Source of the DNA: Thioclava pacifica DSM 10166
GTDB taxonomy: Bacteria > Pseudomonadota > Alphaproteobacteria > Rhodobacterales > Rhodobacteraceae
Direction: 5' to 3'
Assembly (NCBI RefSeq): GCF_000714535.1
Contig: NZ_AUND01000012.1
Coordinates: 186,001 to 250,000 of the forward strand
DNA: 64,000 nt
The position numbers and the translations under genes were made by a program. Below, one piece after another: positions 1 through 8,063 of the stretch (positions are counted from its first letter, which is position 1; every line of letters starts with the position of its first letter). The notes under the pieces are model-generated. The model saw nothing but the letters and a program-made list of their open reading frames with translations. It ran no database searches and was not told the origin of the DNA.

Positions 1-397
1 CGCGATGGCGGGTCGGCACGGTGATCTGGCGCCCCGATATCTGCCAGATCGCGAAGGCGACGATCGGCCCACCCAGAAGCGCATACATCAGCGCCTGCGG
101 AATAATGTCGACCAGCGTGGCGCTGACAGGGATGAAGACGATGATCATCGCGATGAAGAGCCGGTAGCGACTGACCGAGCCAAGTGCCGCGCGTACGCCC
201 TGCCGGAAGGCCTGCATCACGTTGGTCACCAGCGTCGGCAGGATCAAAAGCGCCAGAGCCTGATGCGGCGGTAGAAAAGAGGCGAAGCTCGACAGCATGA
301 TCATCGGCATCGCGAATCCCACCGCGCCCTTCACGAAGCCCGCGAAAAGCGTGACGCCCAATGCGAGCGCGACCTGCCAGAGTTCCAGTCCGAACAT
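1..397 (-). CDS. TSUP (TauE/SafE) family membrane transporter, partial
   Basis: This is the N-terminal 132 codons of an integral membrane protein whose 3' part lies beyond the window edge. The translation starts MFGLELWQVALALG and contains the amphipathic FAGFVKGAVGFAMPM stretch typical of the first helix pair of TauE/SafE (TSUP) permeases, followed by further hydrophobic segments with short charged loops. The family exports or imports sulfur-containing anions and small organic acids across the inner membrane. The substrate cannot be told from the sequence. It is transcribed away from the acyl-CoA dehydrogenase gene across a 192-base divergent spacer. The family call is fairly sure; the function is open. 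Confidence 0.8.
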   Translation of the reverse strand, partial: MFGLELWQVALALGVTLFAGFVKGAVGFAMPMIMLSSFASFLPPHQALALLILPTLVTNVMQAFRQGVRAALGSVSRYRLFIAMIIVFIPVSATLVDIIPQALMYALLGGPIVAFAIWQISGRQITVPTRHR

Positions 398-561
398 GCA
401 CCTATCTCCCCTGACGCGGTTGTATCCGGGCGCGCGAGGCTCTGCATCCCGATTTTGCGGCGTACAAACGAGCAGATTTCAGGGCGTTGCGACATTTTCA
501 GTCGCGCAATACATATGCCGCGAATTTTTATTGCGCTGCGACTGCGAAATATCTAGACAGG

Positions 562-573
562 CTGCAACCGCAG
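562..573. promoter_or_regulatory. CTGC-N4-GCAG palindrome, PhaR-like site
   Basis: A perfect CTGCAACCGCAG palindrome lies 16 bases before the mcd start codon, just upstream of the Shine-Dalgarno. CTGC-N3/4-GCAG is the half-site arrangement described for the polyhydroxybutyrate regulator PhaR of Paracoccus. A single short palindrome can occur by chance in GC-rich DNA, so a role in mcd control is inference. Confidence 0.3.
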
Positions 574-589
574 AATAAGGAGCCGACTC

Positions 590-2254
590 ATGGCACATGA
601 TGGGGCCGATATGCCGACGACGATCATTCTGGATGACCTTCTCGCTCTGACCGAAGCGAGCCTTCCCGAGCTGGAAACACTGGTGGCCGAGGCGACCGCA
701 AGCCTGCGCGCCGTCACCGAAAAAGACGGTCGTATCTCGGGCGCGCTTCTTGAGGAAAACCAGTACCGCGCCCACGGCCTTGCCTGGCTGACCACCTACC
801 AGCAGTCGCTCAAGCAGCTCCATGCCTGGGCCGCGCGGCTCGTCGAGGAAGCCAAGTTCGGCGAGATGGAAAAGCTGATCGTGCAGATCGGCTTCGGGGA
901 ATATCTCGCGCAGATCGCCGGCGGCATCCAGATGAACCAGGGCGAGATGGTGCGCCTGGCCGATATGGGCGTCAGCTGGACGCCCTCGGAGGCTGCGGCC
1001 AGGCTGATCGCACAAGGCAATTCGAACGCCGCACGTATGCGCCTGGTCGAGTTGATGCGCGACGTTCAGGGCCGTTCGGTGTTCGGCAATTCCGGTCTCG
1101 ACGAAGAGCTCGAGATGATCCGCGAGCAGTTCTACCGCTATGCCGAAGACCGCGTGAAGCCGAACGCGCATGAATGGCACCTGAAGGACGAACTGATCCC
1201 GATGGAGATCATCGAGGAACTGGCCGAACTCGGCGTCTTCGGCCTGACCATTCCGGAAGAATATGGCGGGCTTGGCCTGTCGAAAGCCTCGATGGTCGTC
1301 GTGACCGAGGAGCTGTCGCGCGGCTATATCGGCGTCGGTTCGCTCGGCACGCGCTCCGAGATTGCCGCCGAACTGATCATTTGTGGCGGCACCGAGGAGC
1401 AGAAGCAGAAATGGCTGCCGGGTCTCTCGACCGGCGAGATCCTCTCGACCGCCGTCTTCACCGAACCCAATACCGGCTCGGATCTGGGCAGTCTGCGCAC
1501 CCGCGCGGTCAAGGATGGCGACGACTGGGTGATCACCGGCAACAAGACCTGGATCACCCATGCGCAGCGAACCCATGTGATGACCCTGCTGGCGCGCACC
1601 GATCCCGCGACCGACAATTACAAGGGGCTGTCGATGTTCCTGGCGGAGAAGACGCCGGGCACCGATGACAATCCCTTCCCCACCGAGGGCATGACCGGCG
1701 GCGAGATCGAAGTGCTGGGCTATCGCGGCATGAAGGAATACGAGCTTGGCTTCGACGGCTTCCGCGTGAAGGGCGAGAACCTTCTGGGCGGCGAAGAAGG
1801 CAAGGGCTTCAAGCAGCTCATGGAGACGTTTGAATCCGCCCGTATCCAGACCGCTGCCCGCGCCGTGGGCGTGGCGCAATCGGCGCTGGAAATCGGCATG
1901 CAATACGCGATCGACCGCAAGCAATTCGGCAAGTCGCTGATCGAGTTCCCGCGAGTGGCCAGCAAGCTCGCGATGATGGCGGTCGAAACCATGATCGCCC
2001 GCCAGCTGACCTATTTCTCGGCCTGGGAAAAAGATCACGGCCATCGTTGCGATCTGGAAGCTGGCATGGCGAAGCTTTTGGGCGCGCGCGTGGCTTGGGC
2101 GGCGGCGGACAACGCGCTGCAGATCCATGGCGGCAACGGTTTCGCGCTGGAATACCAGATCAGCCGCATCCTGTGCGACGCGCGCATCCTCAACATCTTC
2201 GAGGGCGCCGCCGAGATTCAGGCACAGGTCATCGCGCGGCGTCTGCTGGGGTGA
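590..2254 (+). CDS. mcd: (2S)-methylsuccinyl-CoA dehydrogenase
   Basis: A 554-residue acyl-CoA dehydrogenase with an extra helical domain of about 170 residues before the usual FAD-binding fold. That length and the MNQGEM motif near residue 115 match methylsuccinyl-CoA dehydrogenase, which oxidises (2S)-methylsuccinyl-CoA to mesaconyl-CoA in the ethylmalonyl-CoA pathway for acetate assimilation. Acyl-CoA dehydrogenase signatures are present: FTEPNTGSDLG, a GYRGMKEYEL segment where many relatives have GIRGS, and IFEGAAEIQ near the C-terminus, whose Glu538 is the candidate catalytic base. The start is fixed by TAAGGAG at 576-582, seven bases ahead of the ATG. It is monocistronic, with a strong terminator downstream. 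A general long-chain acyl-CoA dehydrogenase is the alternative, but the N-terminal extension argues against it. Confidence 0.85.
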   Translation: MAHDGADMPTTIILDDLLALTEASLPELETLVAEATASLRAVTEKDGRISGALLEENQYRAHGLAWLTTYQQSLKQLHAWAARLVEEAKFGEMEKLIVQIGFGEYLAQIAGGIQMNQGEMVRLADMGVSWTPSEAAARLIAQGNSNAARMRLVELMRDVQGRSVFGNSGLDEELEMIREQFYRYAEDRVKPNAHEWHLKDELIPMEIIEELAELGVFGLTIPEEYGGLGLSKASMVVVTEELSRGYIGVGSLGTRSEIAAELIICGGTEEQKQKWLPGLSTGEILSTAVFTEPNTGSDLGSLRTRAVKDGDDWVITGNKTWITHAQRTHVMTLLARTDPATDNYKGLSMFLAEKTPGTDDNPFPTEGMTGGEIEVLGYRGMKEYELGFDGFRVKGENLLGGEEGKGFKQLMETFESARIQTAARAVGVAQSALEIGMQYAIDRKQFGKSLIEFPRVASKLAMMAVETMIARQLTYFSAWEKDHGHRCDLEAGMAKLLGARVAWAAADNALQIHGGNGFALEYQISRILCDARILNIFEGAAEIQAQVIARRLLG

Positions 2255-2351
2255 GTGCCGTCTCGGAGAGGCTCGAGTGGAGCCTCTCAGGCACGAACGC
2301 GCTGCCCGTGGCAGCGCCGGGCTGATCGCGACGCAGACTCTGAACAGGAAA

Positions 2352-2379
2352 CCTGTCGCCCCGAAGGCGGCAGGTTTTT
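2352..2379 (+). terminator. Rho-independent terminator of mcd
   Basis: Nine-base stem (CCTGTCGCC with GGCGGCAGG, one G-U pair), loop CCGAA, then five T. It lies 98 bases after the mcd stop codon. Confidence 0.85.
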
Positions 2380-2400
2380 CATTTCCAAAGGCAGCTACAC

Positions 2401-2556
2401 GCCCGGGGCGACTAGCCCCGGGCAGCGCCCGACCTCCCCCCGGGAGGGCGCTATTGCATTTTCGCAAATGGCTCGCGCGTTCGGCGGGGTGGAGGGATAA
2501 AGCGCCGTATGAAAACCGTGGGCCCGCGCCCACCCGAGGTCGGGCGCGGCCCTCCT
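2401..2556 (+). repeat. Dispersed palindromic repeat family 1, copy A
   Basis: Intergenic copy of a roughly 155-base element. It begins with a GCCCGGGGC/GCCCCGGGC hairpin, continues with GCGCCCGACCTCCCCCCGGG, then a variable centre containing GATAAAGCGC, and ends in GAGGTCGGGCGCGGCCCTCC, whose GGTCGGGCGC pairs with the left GCGCCCGACC. Close relatives sit at 4233-4390 (same strand) and 7147-7370 (opposite strand). It accounts for most of the 397-base gap between mcd and the next gene; the remainder holds only the mcd terminator and the SDR leader. Confidence 0.8.
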
Positions 2557-2651
2557 CGCTTCCCCCGGAACCACTCGTATTCCGTCTCCTATTTGACTTC
2601 CCGCCCCGCGCCACCATCTGAACCGCAAGGTTCAGGCACAGGGAGAGGCGC

Positions 2652-3650
2652 ATGGCCCGCAGGATTCTCGTCACCGGCATCACCGGCTTCATCGCGAAAC
2701 GCATCGCCTATGACCTGCTGGCACAGGGCGAAACGGTGCGCGGCACGCTGCGCAAGGCCAGCCGGGGCGAGGAAGTGCGCGCGGCGCTGGCCGATCTTGG
2801 CCCCGAGGCGCTCGACCGGCTTAGCTTTATCGAAGCTGATCTGATGTCGGACGCGGGCTGGGCCGAGGCATTGGAGGGGATCGATGCGGTGATCCACACC
2901 GCCTCTCCCTTCCCGATCACCAAGATCAAGGACGAGCGCACGATCATCGCCCCGGCCGTCGAAGGCACGCGGCGCGTCCTCTCGACGGCACAGGCGGCAG
3001 GCGTGACGCGCGTGGTGCTGACCTCATCCATGGAAGCGGTGATGCACGGCGTCACATCGGATCCGATGACCGAGACGGACTGGTCGAACCCGAAGGCGCC
3101 AACTTGCAGCGCCTATACCCGCTCGAAGATCTTCGCCGAAGAAGCGGCCTGGGAATTCATCGAGGATCATCACGAGATGGAGCTGACGGTGATCAATCCC
3201 GGCCTCGTCTGCGGCACACCGATGGATCGCCATACCGGCTCCTCGGTCGAGGTGATCGAGCGGCTGATGGCGGGCAAGGATCCGGCTGTACCCGAGTTCG
3301 AACTTCCGGTTGTCGATATCGCGGATGTCTCGGCCTGTCATGTGGCTGCGCTCGACGCGCCTGCCAGCATCGGTCAGCGCTATATCTGCGCGGAGCGTTT
3401 TGTCTCCTTCCCCGACATGGCGCGGACACTGAAAGCCGAATTTCCCGACCGTCGAATCCCAACGCGACGCGCGCCGAACTGGCTGGTCGGGGCGCTGGCG
3501 CTGTTTGACAGTCAGATTGCCCTGATCAAACCGATGCTTGGCAAGAGGATGCGGCTCAGCCACGCGGCCGCAGCCCGCGATCTGGGTATGACCTTCGTAC
3601 CCGCGGAGGAAGCGGTTCTGCGCACCGGGCGCTTCCTCGCCGCGAAATAG
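2652..3650 (+). CDS. Extended SDR, dihydroflavonol-4-reductase-like NAD(P)-dependent reductase/epimerase
   Basis: A 332-residue extended short-chain dehydrogenase. The nucleotide-binding GITGFIA motif is at residues 9-15, the catalytic Ser at 125/126 (LTSSM), and Tyr155/Lys159 in YTRSK complete the active site. The pattern resembles the dihydroflavonol reductase and aldehyde/ketone reductase branch, acting on a small carbonyl substrate with NAD(P)H in the cytoplasm. The physiological substrate cannot be inferred. A GGGAGAGG Shine-Dalgarno precedes the ATG. The GNAT gene follows 53 bases later and may be cotranscribed. Confidence 0.8.
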   Translation: MARRILVTGITGFIAKRIAYDLLAQGETVRGTLRKASRGEEVRAALADLGPEALDRLSFIEADLMSDAGWAEALEGIDAVIHTASPFPITKIKDERTIIAPAVEGTRRVLSTAQAAGVTRVVLTSSMEAVMHGVTSDPMTETDWSNPKAPTCSAYTRSKIFAEEAAWEFIEDHHEMELTVINPGLVCGTPMDRHTGSSVEVIERLMAGKDPAVPEFELPVVDIADVSACHVAALDAPASIGQRYICAERFVSFPDMARTLKAEFPDRRIPTRRAPNWLVGALALFDSQIALIKPMLGKRMRLSHAAAARDLGMTFVPAEEAVLRTGRFLAAK

Positions 3651-3703
3651 CCGTTGCACGGCGGGCGCAGGCGCGCCAAACCTTCCCGAAAAGGGAGATG
3701 CCG

Positions 3704-4207
3704 ATGATCCGCGACGCCCGCCCCGAAGATGCCGAGGCCATCACCGAGATCTACAATGATGCGGTGCGCAACACGACCGCGATCTGGAACGAGATCGAGG
3801 TCGATGCCGAAAACCGCCGCGCCTGGATCGCGGAGCGGCAGGGCGCGGGCTATCCGCTGCTGGTCTGGGAAGAGGACGGGCGCGCCGTGGGCTATGCGAG
3901 CTTCGGTCCCTTCCGCCCCCATGACGGCTATCACCTGAGCGTCGAACATTCCGTCTATGTCCACCGCGATCACCGCTCGGGCGGCAAGGGGGCGAAAATG
4001 ATGGAGGCTCTGATCGAACGCGCCAAAGAGGGCGGCTTCCACGTCATGGTCGGCGCGATCGACGCCGCCAATAGCGGCTCGATCCGACTGCACGAACGTT
4101 TGGGCTTTGCCCATGTCGGGTTGATGCCGCAGGTTGGCAAGAAATTCGGGCGCTGGCTGGATCTGGCGCTGCTTACGCTGCTGCTGGATGATCGCGAACG
4201 GCCGTGA
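3704..4207 (+). CDS. GNAT family N-acetyltransferase, phosphinothricin/methionine sulfoximine type
   Basis: A 167-residue acetyl-CoA-dependent N-acetyltransferase. MIRDARPEDAEAI, the YVHRDHRSGGKG pyrophosphate-binding loop (here SGGKG for the R/Q-x-x-G-x-G/A consensus) and NSGSIRLHERLGF are typical of the Pat/MnaT branch, which acetylates L-amino-acid analogues such as phosphinothricin or methionine sulfoximine. The second ATG at 3704 is chosen because AGGGAG at 3692-3697 is six bases ahead of it; the first ATG at 3698 would abut the Shine-Dalgarno. The natural substrate is unknown. Confidence 0.85.
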   Translation: MIRDARPEDAEAITEIYNDAVRNTTAIWNEIEVDAENRRAWIAERQGAGYPLLVWEEDGRAVGYASFGPFRPHDGYHLSVEHSVYVHRDHRSGGKGAKMMEALIERAKEGGFHVMVGAIDAANSGSIRLHERLGFAHVGLMPQVGKKFGRWLDLALLTLLLDDRERP

Positions 4208-4232
4208 GCTCCACGTGGGCTTCTAAGAGCTA

Positions 4233-4390
4233 GCCCGGGGCAACCAGCCCCGGGCCGCGCCCGACCCTCCCCCCGGGAGGGCGCATTGGCGATGTCATCG
4301 TGGGTTCGAGCGACTTGCGGGCTTTCTAGATAAAGTGCCAAGCCACAAGCGAAACAAAGCGCCCACCCAAGGATCGGGCGCTGCCCTCCT
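4233..4390 (+). repeat. Dispersed palindromic repeat family 1, copy B
   Basis: Second same-strand copy, filling the convergent gap between the acetyltransferase and recO. It shares GCCCGGGGC/GCCCCGGGC, GCGCCCGACC, CCCCCCGGGAGGGCGC, TGCGGGCTTT, AAAGCGCCCACCCAAGG and TCGGGCGC with the copy at 7147-7370, and the same outer parts with 2401-2556. Because both flanking genes end here, its hairpins could also stop transcription from either side. Confidence 0.8.
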
Positions 4391-4396
4391 CTCAAC

Positions 4397-5119
4397 TCAC
4401 CCCATCCGCCCCAGCAAATCCACCAACCGCTGCCGCGCTTCCGGCAGGGGCCGATCGCCCAGATCCGGCGCCATCCGTTCGCCAAGGAAAAACCCGGTCA
4501 GCCGCAGCCCCTGCACGATCTCGGCCAGGCTCGCGGGCCCCTGTCCCAGCAGGCATAGCGGCAAGGGCAGGAGCTTTGGCGCCCACTCGCCTGCCCCCGC
4601 ACGGCTCACCGCCCGGCCCGAACGCGGGCTGACATAGGCGAGATCGTCGCGCGAGCCGGTCACCGCGCAGGAGGACAGATCGAGCCCGTAGCCCATCTCT
4701 TCCAGCAGCCCCAATTCCCAACGCAGATAGAGCGGCACCCAGTCCCCGCCCTCGGCCATCGCGTCGAACAAGGCCTCTGACGCGGCGAACAGCGCGTCAT
4801 GGGGTTCGCGTTCGGGCAGGGTGAAGCGCAACAGCGCCGTAGCCGCGTTCAGCCCAGCCAATGCCTGCCGATCCGACAGGATCACCGCGCGGCTTTGCAG
4901 CGGCTCGAGCGTGTAGCTGCCCAGATGATCTTCCAGCCGCGCGCGCCATGTCGCCATGACCCGGTTTCCCGGCTGCAACATCCCGGCCATCTTGCGCGAG
5001 GCCCCGCCGCGCACCACCCCCGCATGACGCCCATGCGCGGCAGAGAACAGCTCGACGATCATCGAGCTTTCCCCATGCGGGCGTGCAGAGAGGATCGTGC
5101 CGTGGTCTTGCCAGTCCAT
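4397..5119 (-). CDS. recO: DNA repair protein RecO
   Basis: A 240-residue RecO. The OB-fold start ([17 protein letters not shown], then [19 protein letters not shown]) is characteristic, followed by the helical region ([40 protein letters not shown]). RecO works with RecR to load RecA on SSB-coated single-stranded DNA in gap repair. Of the zinc-finger cysteines found in some RecO proteins only one is evident near SSCAVTG, as is common in alphaproteobacteria. The ATG at 5119 gives the family N-terminus; no good Shine-Dalgarno is visible. It follows era and DUF1491 in the usual Rhodobacterales order, but here a plus-strand gene lies between. Confidence 0.9.
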   Translation of the reverse strand: MDWQDHGTILSARPHGESSMIVELFSAAHGRHAGVVRGGASRKMAGMLQPGNRVMATWRARLEDHLGSYTLEPLQSRAVILSDRQALAGLNAATALLRFTLPEREPHDALFAASEALFDAMAEGGDWVPLYLRWELGLLEEMGYGLDLSSCAVTGSRDDLAYVSPRSGRAVSRAGAGEWAPKLLPLPLCLLGQGPASLAEIVQGLRLTGFFLGERMAPDLGDRPLPEARQRLVDLLGRMG

Positions 5120-5203
5120 GCGCGGACTATCCGTGTCGTGACGTTGCGGCGCAAGCGGCTTCGTGAGTTGCGCGCGCGCCCGGTGCCGCTCTAGCGTCTC
5201 GCC

Positions 5204-5827
5204 ATGACACGCGCATCCTATCTTCTGGCGGCCCTGATCGCCCTGATCGAGCTGACCGCTTTCGGGGCGAGCTTCGCCAACAACCTCTCGGTGCATCCAA
5301 ACGCGGCGGTGCCGCTGGGCGTGCTGTGGCTGATGTTTCGCTATTTCACGATCTGGACGAATACGCTGGTGGGGCTGGCCTTCGCCTGGATGGCGTGGAA
5401 GAAGCGTTATCTGTCACGGCCCTTCCTCGCGGCGCTGGTGCTGTGGATCCTGATCGTGGGCGTGGTCTATCACCTGCTGCTCGCGGGCAATGAGCCGCTC
5501 TACGGGCTCGATTACCTGTCGAACCTGCTTTATCACACGATTGCGCCGGTGCTGGTGCCGATCTGGTGGCTCGCGCTGGCTCCGAAAGGGTCGCTGAACT
5601 GGCCCCATGCGGCGCTCTGGCTGCTCTGGCCGCTGGTCTATCTGGTCTATGCGGTGATCCGGGGGCTCGAAACCGGTTCCTACCCCTATTTCTTCCTCAA
5701 CCTCGACAAGCTTGGCTGGGACGGGCTGGCGCTCTGGTGCGTGAAGTTCCTTGTGGCCTTCTGGATCGGCGGCTTGCTGATCGTGGCACTGGGGCGCGGG
5801 CTGAAACGGCTCGGCCTCAGCCGCTGA
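5204..5827 (+). CDS. Pr6Pr family six-helix membrane protein
   Basis: A 207-residue inner-membrane protein with about six hydrophobic segments (starting near residues 5, 42, 72, 105, 135 and 180). It matches the Pr6Pr (FAR-17a/AIG1-like) family by the [13 protein letters not shown] motif in the second segment and YHTIAPVL in the middle. No biochemical function is established for bacterial members. It is divergent from recO, and its last 11 bases overlap the end of the convergent DUF1491 gene. Confidence 0.75.
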   Translation: MTRASYLLAALIALIELTAFGASFANNLSVHPNAAVPLGVLWLMFRYFTIWTNTLVGLAFAWMAWKKRYLSRPFLAALVLWILIVGVVYHLLLAGNEPLYGLDYLSNLLYHTIAPVLVPIWWLALAPKGSLNWPHAALWLLWPLVYLVYAVIRGLETGSYPYFFLNLDKLGWDGLALWCVKFLVAFWIGGLLIVALGRGLKRLGLSR

Positions 5828-6155
5828 GCCCCTCTTCGTCGAGAAGCGTGCGCCCGTCGCGGCTTTCGATCTCGATCACCCACAGGTCCGGGTCGAAACT
5901 GCGCTGCTTGCGGATGCTTTCGTCTACCTCGGCCTCGGGCCCGTCATGCAACAGCATCCAGACGCTTTTCCCGGTCATAAGATCCGCGCGCCGCTCGTAG
6001 CTTTGCGCGGTGCCGTCGAGCCGCGCGCATTTCACCATCACGGCGCCCGAGGACGCCTGACCATGCGCGGTAACATAGGCGGGGATATTGGCCAGCTCCA
6101 ACCGCTTGAGATAGGCGCGGACCCAGAAATCCGTGGTCAGCCGCGCCTCGCTCAT
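5817..6155 (-). CDS. DUF1491 family protein
   Basis: A 112-residue soluble protein (MSEARLTTDFWVRAYLKRL start, then GAVMVKCARLDG and DPDLWVIEIESRDGRTLL). This is the conserved alphaproteobacterial DUF1491 family, of unknown function. Its ATG overlaps the era stop codon by one base (TGATG on the coding strand), implying translational coupling to the Era GTPase and suggesting a link to ribosome maturation. That link rests on context only. The 3' end overlaps the convergent Pr6Pr gene. Confidence 0.85.
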   Translation of the reverse strand: MSEARLTTDFWVRAYLKRLELANIPAYVTAHGQASSGAVMVKCARLDGTAQSYERRADLMTGKSVWMLLHDGPEAEVDESIRKQRSFDPDLWVIEIESRDGRTLLDEEGLSG

Positions 6156-7060
6156 CACTTCGAGTCCTTGAAATCGAGCCCCATTTCCGAATAGCGCTCG
6201 GCCTCTTCCAGCCAGTTCGGGCGCACCTTCACCTGCAAGAACAGGTGCACGGGCCGGTCGAGAAACGCGATCATCTCCTCGCGGGCGGCTTTCGAGATCG
6301 CCTTGATCGTCTCGCCGCCCTTGCCGAGGATGATCCCCTTGTGACCGTCGCGAGCGACATAGATCACCTGGTCGATCCGGGCCGAGCCATCCTTGCGCTC
6401 TTCCCATTTCTCGGTCTCCACGGTGAGCTGATAGGGCAGCTCTTCATGCAGGCGCAGGGTCAGCTTCTCGCGGGTAATCTCGGCGGCGATCATGCGCAGC
6501 GGCAGGTCGGCGATCTGGTCTTCGGGATAGAGCCACGGGCCCTCGGGCATCTCGCCTGCGAGCCATTCCTTGAGGTCCTGCACGCCGTAGCCGCGCTCGG
6601 CCGAGATCATGAAAGTCTTGGCGAAGTCGAAGGCCTCGTTGAGCTTCGAGGTCAGGCCCAGCAGCGCCTCGGATTTCACCTTGTCGATCTTGTTGATCGC
6701 AAGCGCCACGGGCTGGGACCCCTCACGACCACGCAGAGCCTCGAGAATGCTCTCAACCCCAGGTGTGATCCCGCGATGGGCCTCGACCAGCAGCACGATC
6801 ATATCGGCATCGGCCGCCCCGCCCCAGGCCGCATTGACCATCGCGCGATCGAGACGGCGACGCGGGCGGAAGATGCCGGGCGTGTCGACGAAGACGATCT
6901 GGCTTTGCCCTTCCATCGCGACGCCGCGAATACGGGCGCGGGTCGTCTGCACCTTATGGGTGACGATCGAGACCTTCGCGCCCACCATCGCGTTGAGCAG
7001 CGTGGATTTGCCCGCATTGGGCTCTCCGATCAGGGCGACGAAACCGGCGCGAGTGGTCAT
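6155..7060 (-). CDS. era: GTPase Era
   Basis: A 301-residue Era. The G domain has GEPNAGKST (G1, residues 12-20), DTPG (G3) and NKID (G4); the C-terminal KH domain has GHKGIILGKGGETIK. Era binds the 3' end of 16S rRNA during late 30S assembly. The ATG at 7060 is preferred over an in-frame TTG six bases upstream because AAGGA lies six bases ahead of the ATG. It sits in the lepB-rnc-era order, but 322 bases separate it from rnc, filled by a dispersed repeat, so era may have its own promoter here. Confidence 0.95.
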   Translation of the reverse strand: MTTRAGFVALIGEPNAGKSTLLNAMVGAKVSIVTHKVQTTRARIRGVAMEGQSQIVFVDTPGIFRPRRRLDRAMVNAAWGGAADADMIVLLVEAHRGITPGVESILEALRGREGSQPVALAINKIDKVKSEALLGLTSKLNEAFDFAKTFMISAERGYGVQDLKEWLAGEMPEGPWLYPEDQIADLPLRMIAAEITREKLTLRLHEELPYQLTVETEKWEERKDGSARIDQVIYVARDGHKGIILGKGGETIKAISKAAREEMIAFLDRPVHLFLQVKVRPNWLEEAERYSEMGLDFKDSK

Positions 7061-7146
7061 CTGCAATCCTTCTTGTGCGATACGGGCGCGGAGGTAGCGT
7101 ATTACGCCGCGTGATGCCAGTCATCATGTTGTTGTAGGCAAGTGAC

Positions 7147-7370
7147 GAGGGCCGCGCCCGAGCCTTGGGTGGGCGCTTTGCTACCTCAGTGGTCTGCGCT
7201 TTATCTCAAAAGCCCGCAGGTCGCGTGAACGCGCGAGACATCGCCAATGCGCCCTCCCGGGGGGAGGGGTGAGCCGGGATTGAGCGGCCTTCCAGTGGAA
7301 GGACGCCCCGGCGAACGCCTGAGCTTCGCGAAGGCCGGACGGGCGCGGCCCGGGGCTGGTCGCCCCGCGC
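7147..7370 (-). repeat. Dispersed palindromic repeat family 1, copy C, with internal insert
   Basis: Opposite-strand copy, about 224 bases, occupying most of the 322-base rnc-era gap. Read on the minus strand it keeps GGGGCGACCAGCCCCGGGC, GCGCCCG, CCCCCCGGGAGGGCGCATTGG, GATGTC, TGCGGGCTTT, AGATAAAGCGC and AAAGCGCCCACCCAAGG. Between GCGCCCG and CACCCCTCCCCCC it has roughly 70 extra bases (about 7270-7340) missing from the other two copies. These include a perfect CCTTCCA-G-TGGAAGG hairpin (7288-7302) and CTTCGCGAAG (7324-7333). Confidence 0.8.
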
Positions 7371-7382
7371 CAGTTCGGTCCT

Positions 7383-8063
7383 TCAGCCTTCGAGCCGCTT
7401 CAAGAGAGCCTTTGCCGCCGCCATCTCGCCCTGACGCTTCGAGCCGGCCTTGGCGGTCTCGCGCGCACCATTCTCGAGCGTCACTTCGATCGTGAAATTC
7501 GGAGCGTGATCGGGACCGTCGCGATGGGTGATCTCGTAACGCGGTGGCGGCAAGCCGCGCGCCTGAGCCCATTCCTGAAGCGCGGTCTTGGGGTCGCGCG
7601 CATCTTCCTCGACGCTCTCCAGACGATCCTGCCAGAGCTGCAGCACAAGGTCGCGCGCCGCCTCGAACCCGGCATCGAGATAGACCGCGGCGATCACCGC
7701 CTCCATCGCATCCCCCAAAAGCGCCATCTTGCGCCGCCCGCCGGTCATCATCTCGGACCGGCCAAGCTTCAGCGCCGCGCCGAGGTCGATCGCCCGGGCC
7801 ATATCGGCACAGGCCTCCTTGCGCACCAGCGCATTGAAGCGCGGGGCGAGCTGGCCCTCGGAAGCGGACTTGTCGGCTAGAAACAGCGCCTCTGCCATTA
7901 CCAGCCCGAGCACCCGGTCACCCAGAAACTCGAGCCGCTGGTTGTCGGGGCGGGTCGGCGTGGAGATCGAGCTATGCGTGAGCGCGCGCAAAAGCAGCTC
8001 GGGCCGTTTGAATGTATGCCCGAGACGCTCTTCGAAAGCCTTGATCTCCGCGCTCAGCTTCAA
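7383..8063 (-). CDS. rnc: Ribonuclease III
   Basis: A 226-residue RNase III. The nuclease domain has the [16 protein letters not shown] signature and [14 protein letters not shown], which supply the catalytic Glu/Asp residues. A C-terminal double-stranded RNA-binding domain ends with [17 protein letters not shown]. It processes rRNA precursors and structured mRNAs. Its ATG overlaps the lepB stop by four bases, so the two are translationally coupled. Confidence 0.95.
   Translation of the reverse strand: MKLSAEIKAFEERLGHTFKRPELLLRALTHSSISTPTRPDNQRLEFLGDRVLGLVMAEALFLADKSASEGQLAPRFNALVRKEACADMARAIDLGAALKLGRSEMMTGGRRKMALLGDAMEAVIAAVYLDAGFEAARDLVLQLWQDRLESVEEDARDPKTALQEWAQARGLPPPRYEITHRDGPDHAPNFTIEVTLENGARETAKAGSKRQGEMAAAKALLKRLEG

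Noticed and set aside
479-2704. Long minus-strand open frame (741 codons) opposite mcd
   Set aside because: It lies antisense to a clear dehydrogenase gene, has no recognisable domain and is rich in Arg/His/Ala as expected from GC-rich shadow frames.
2401-7370. Family 1 repeats as insertion sequences
   Set aside because: They are too short to encode a transposase, and no target-site duplication could be recognised by eye.
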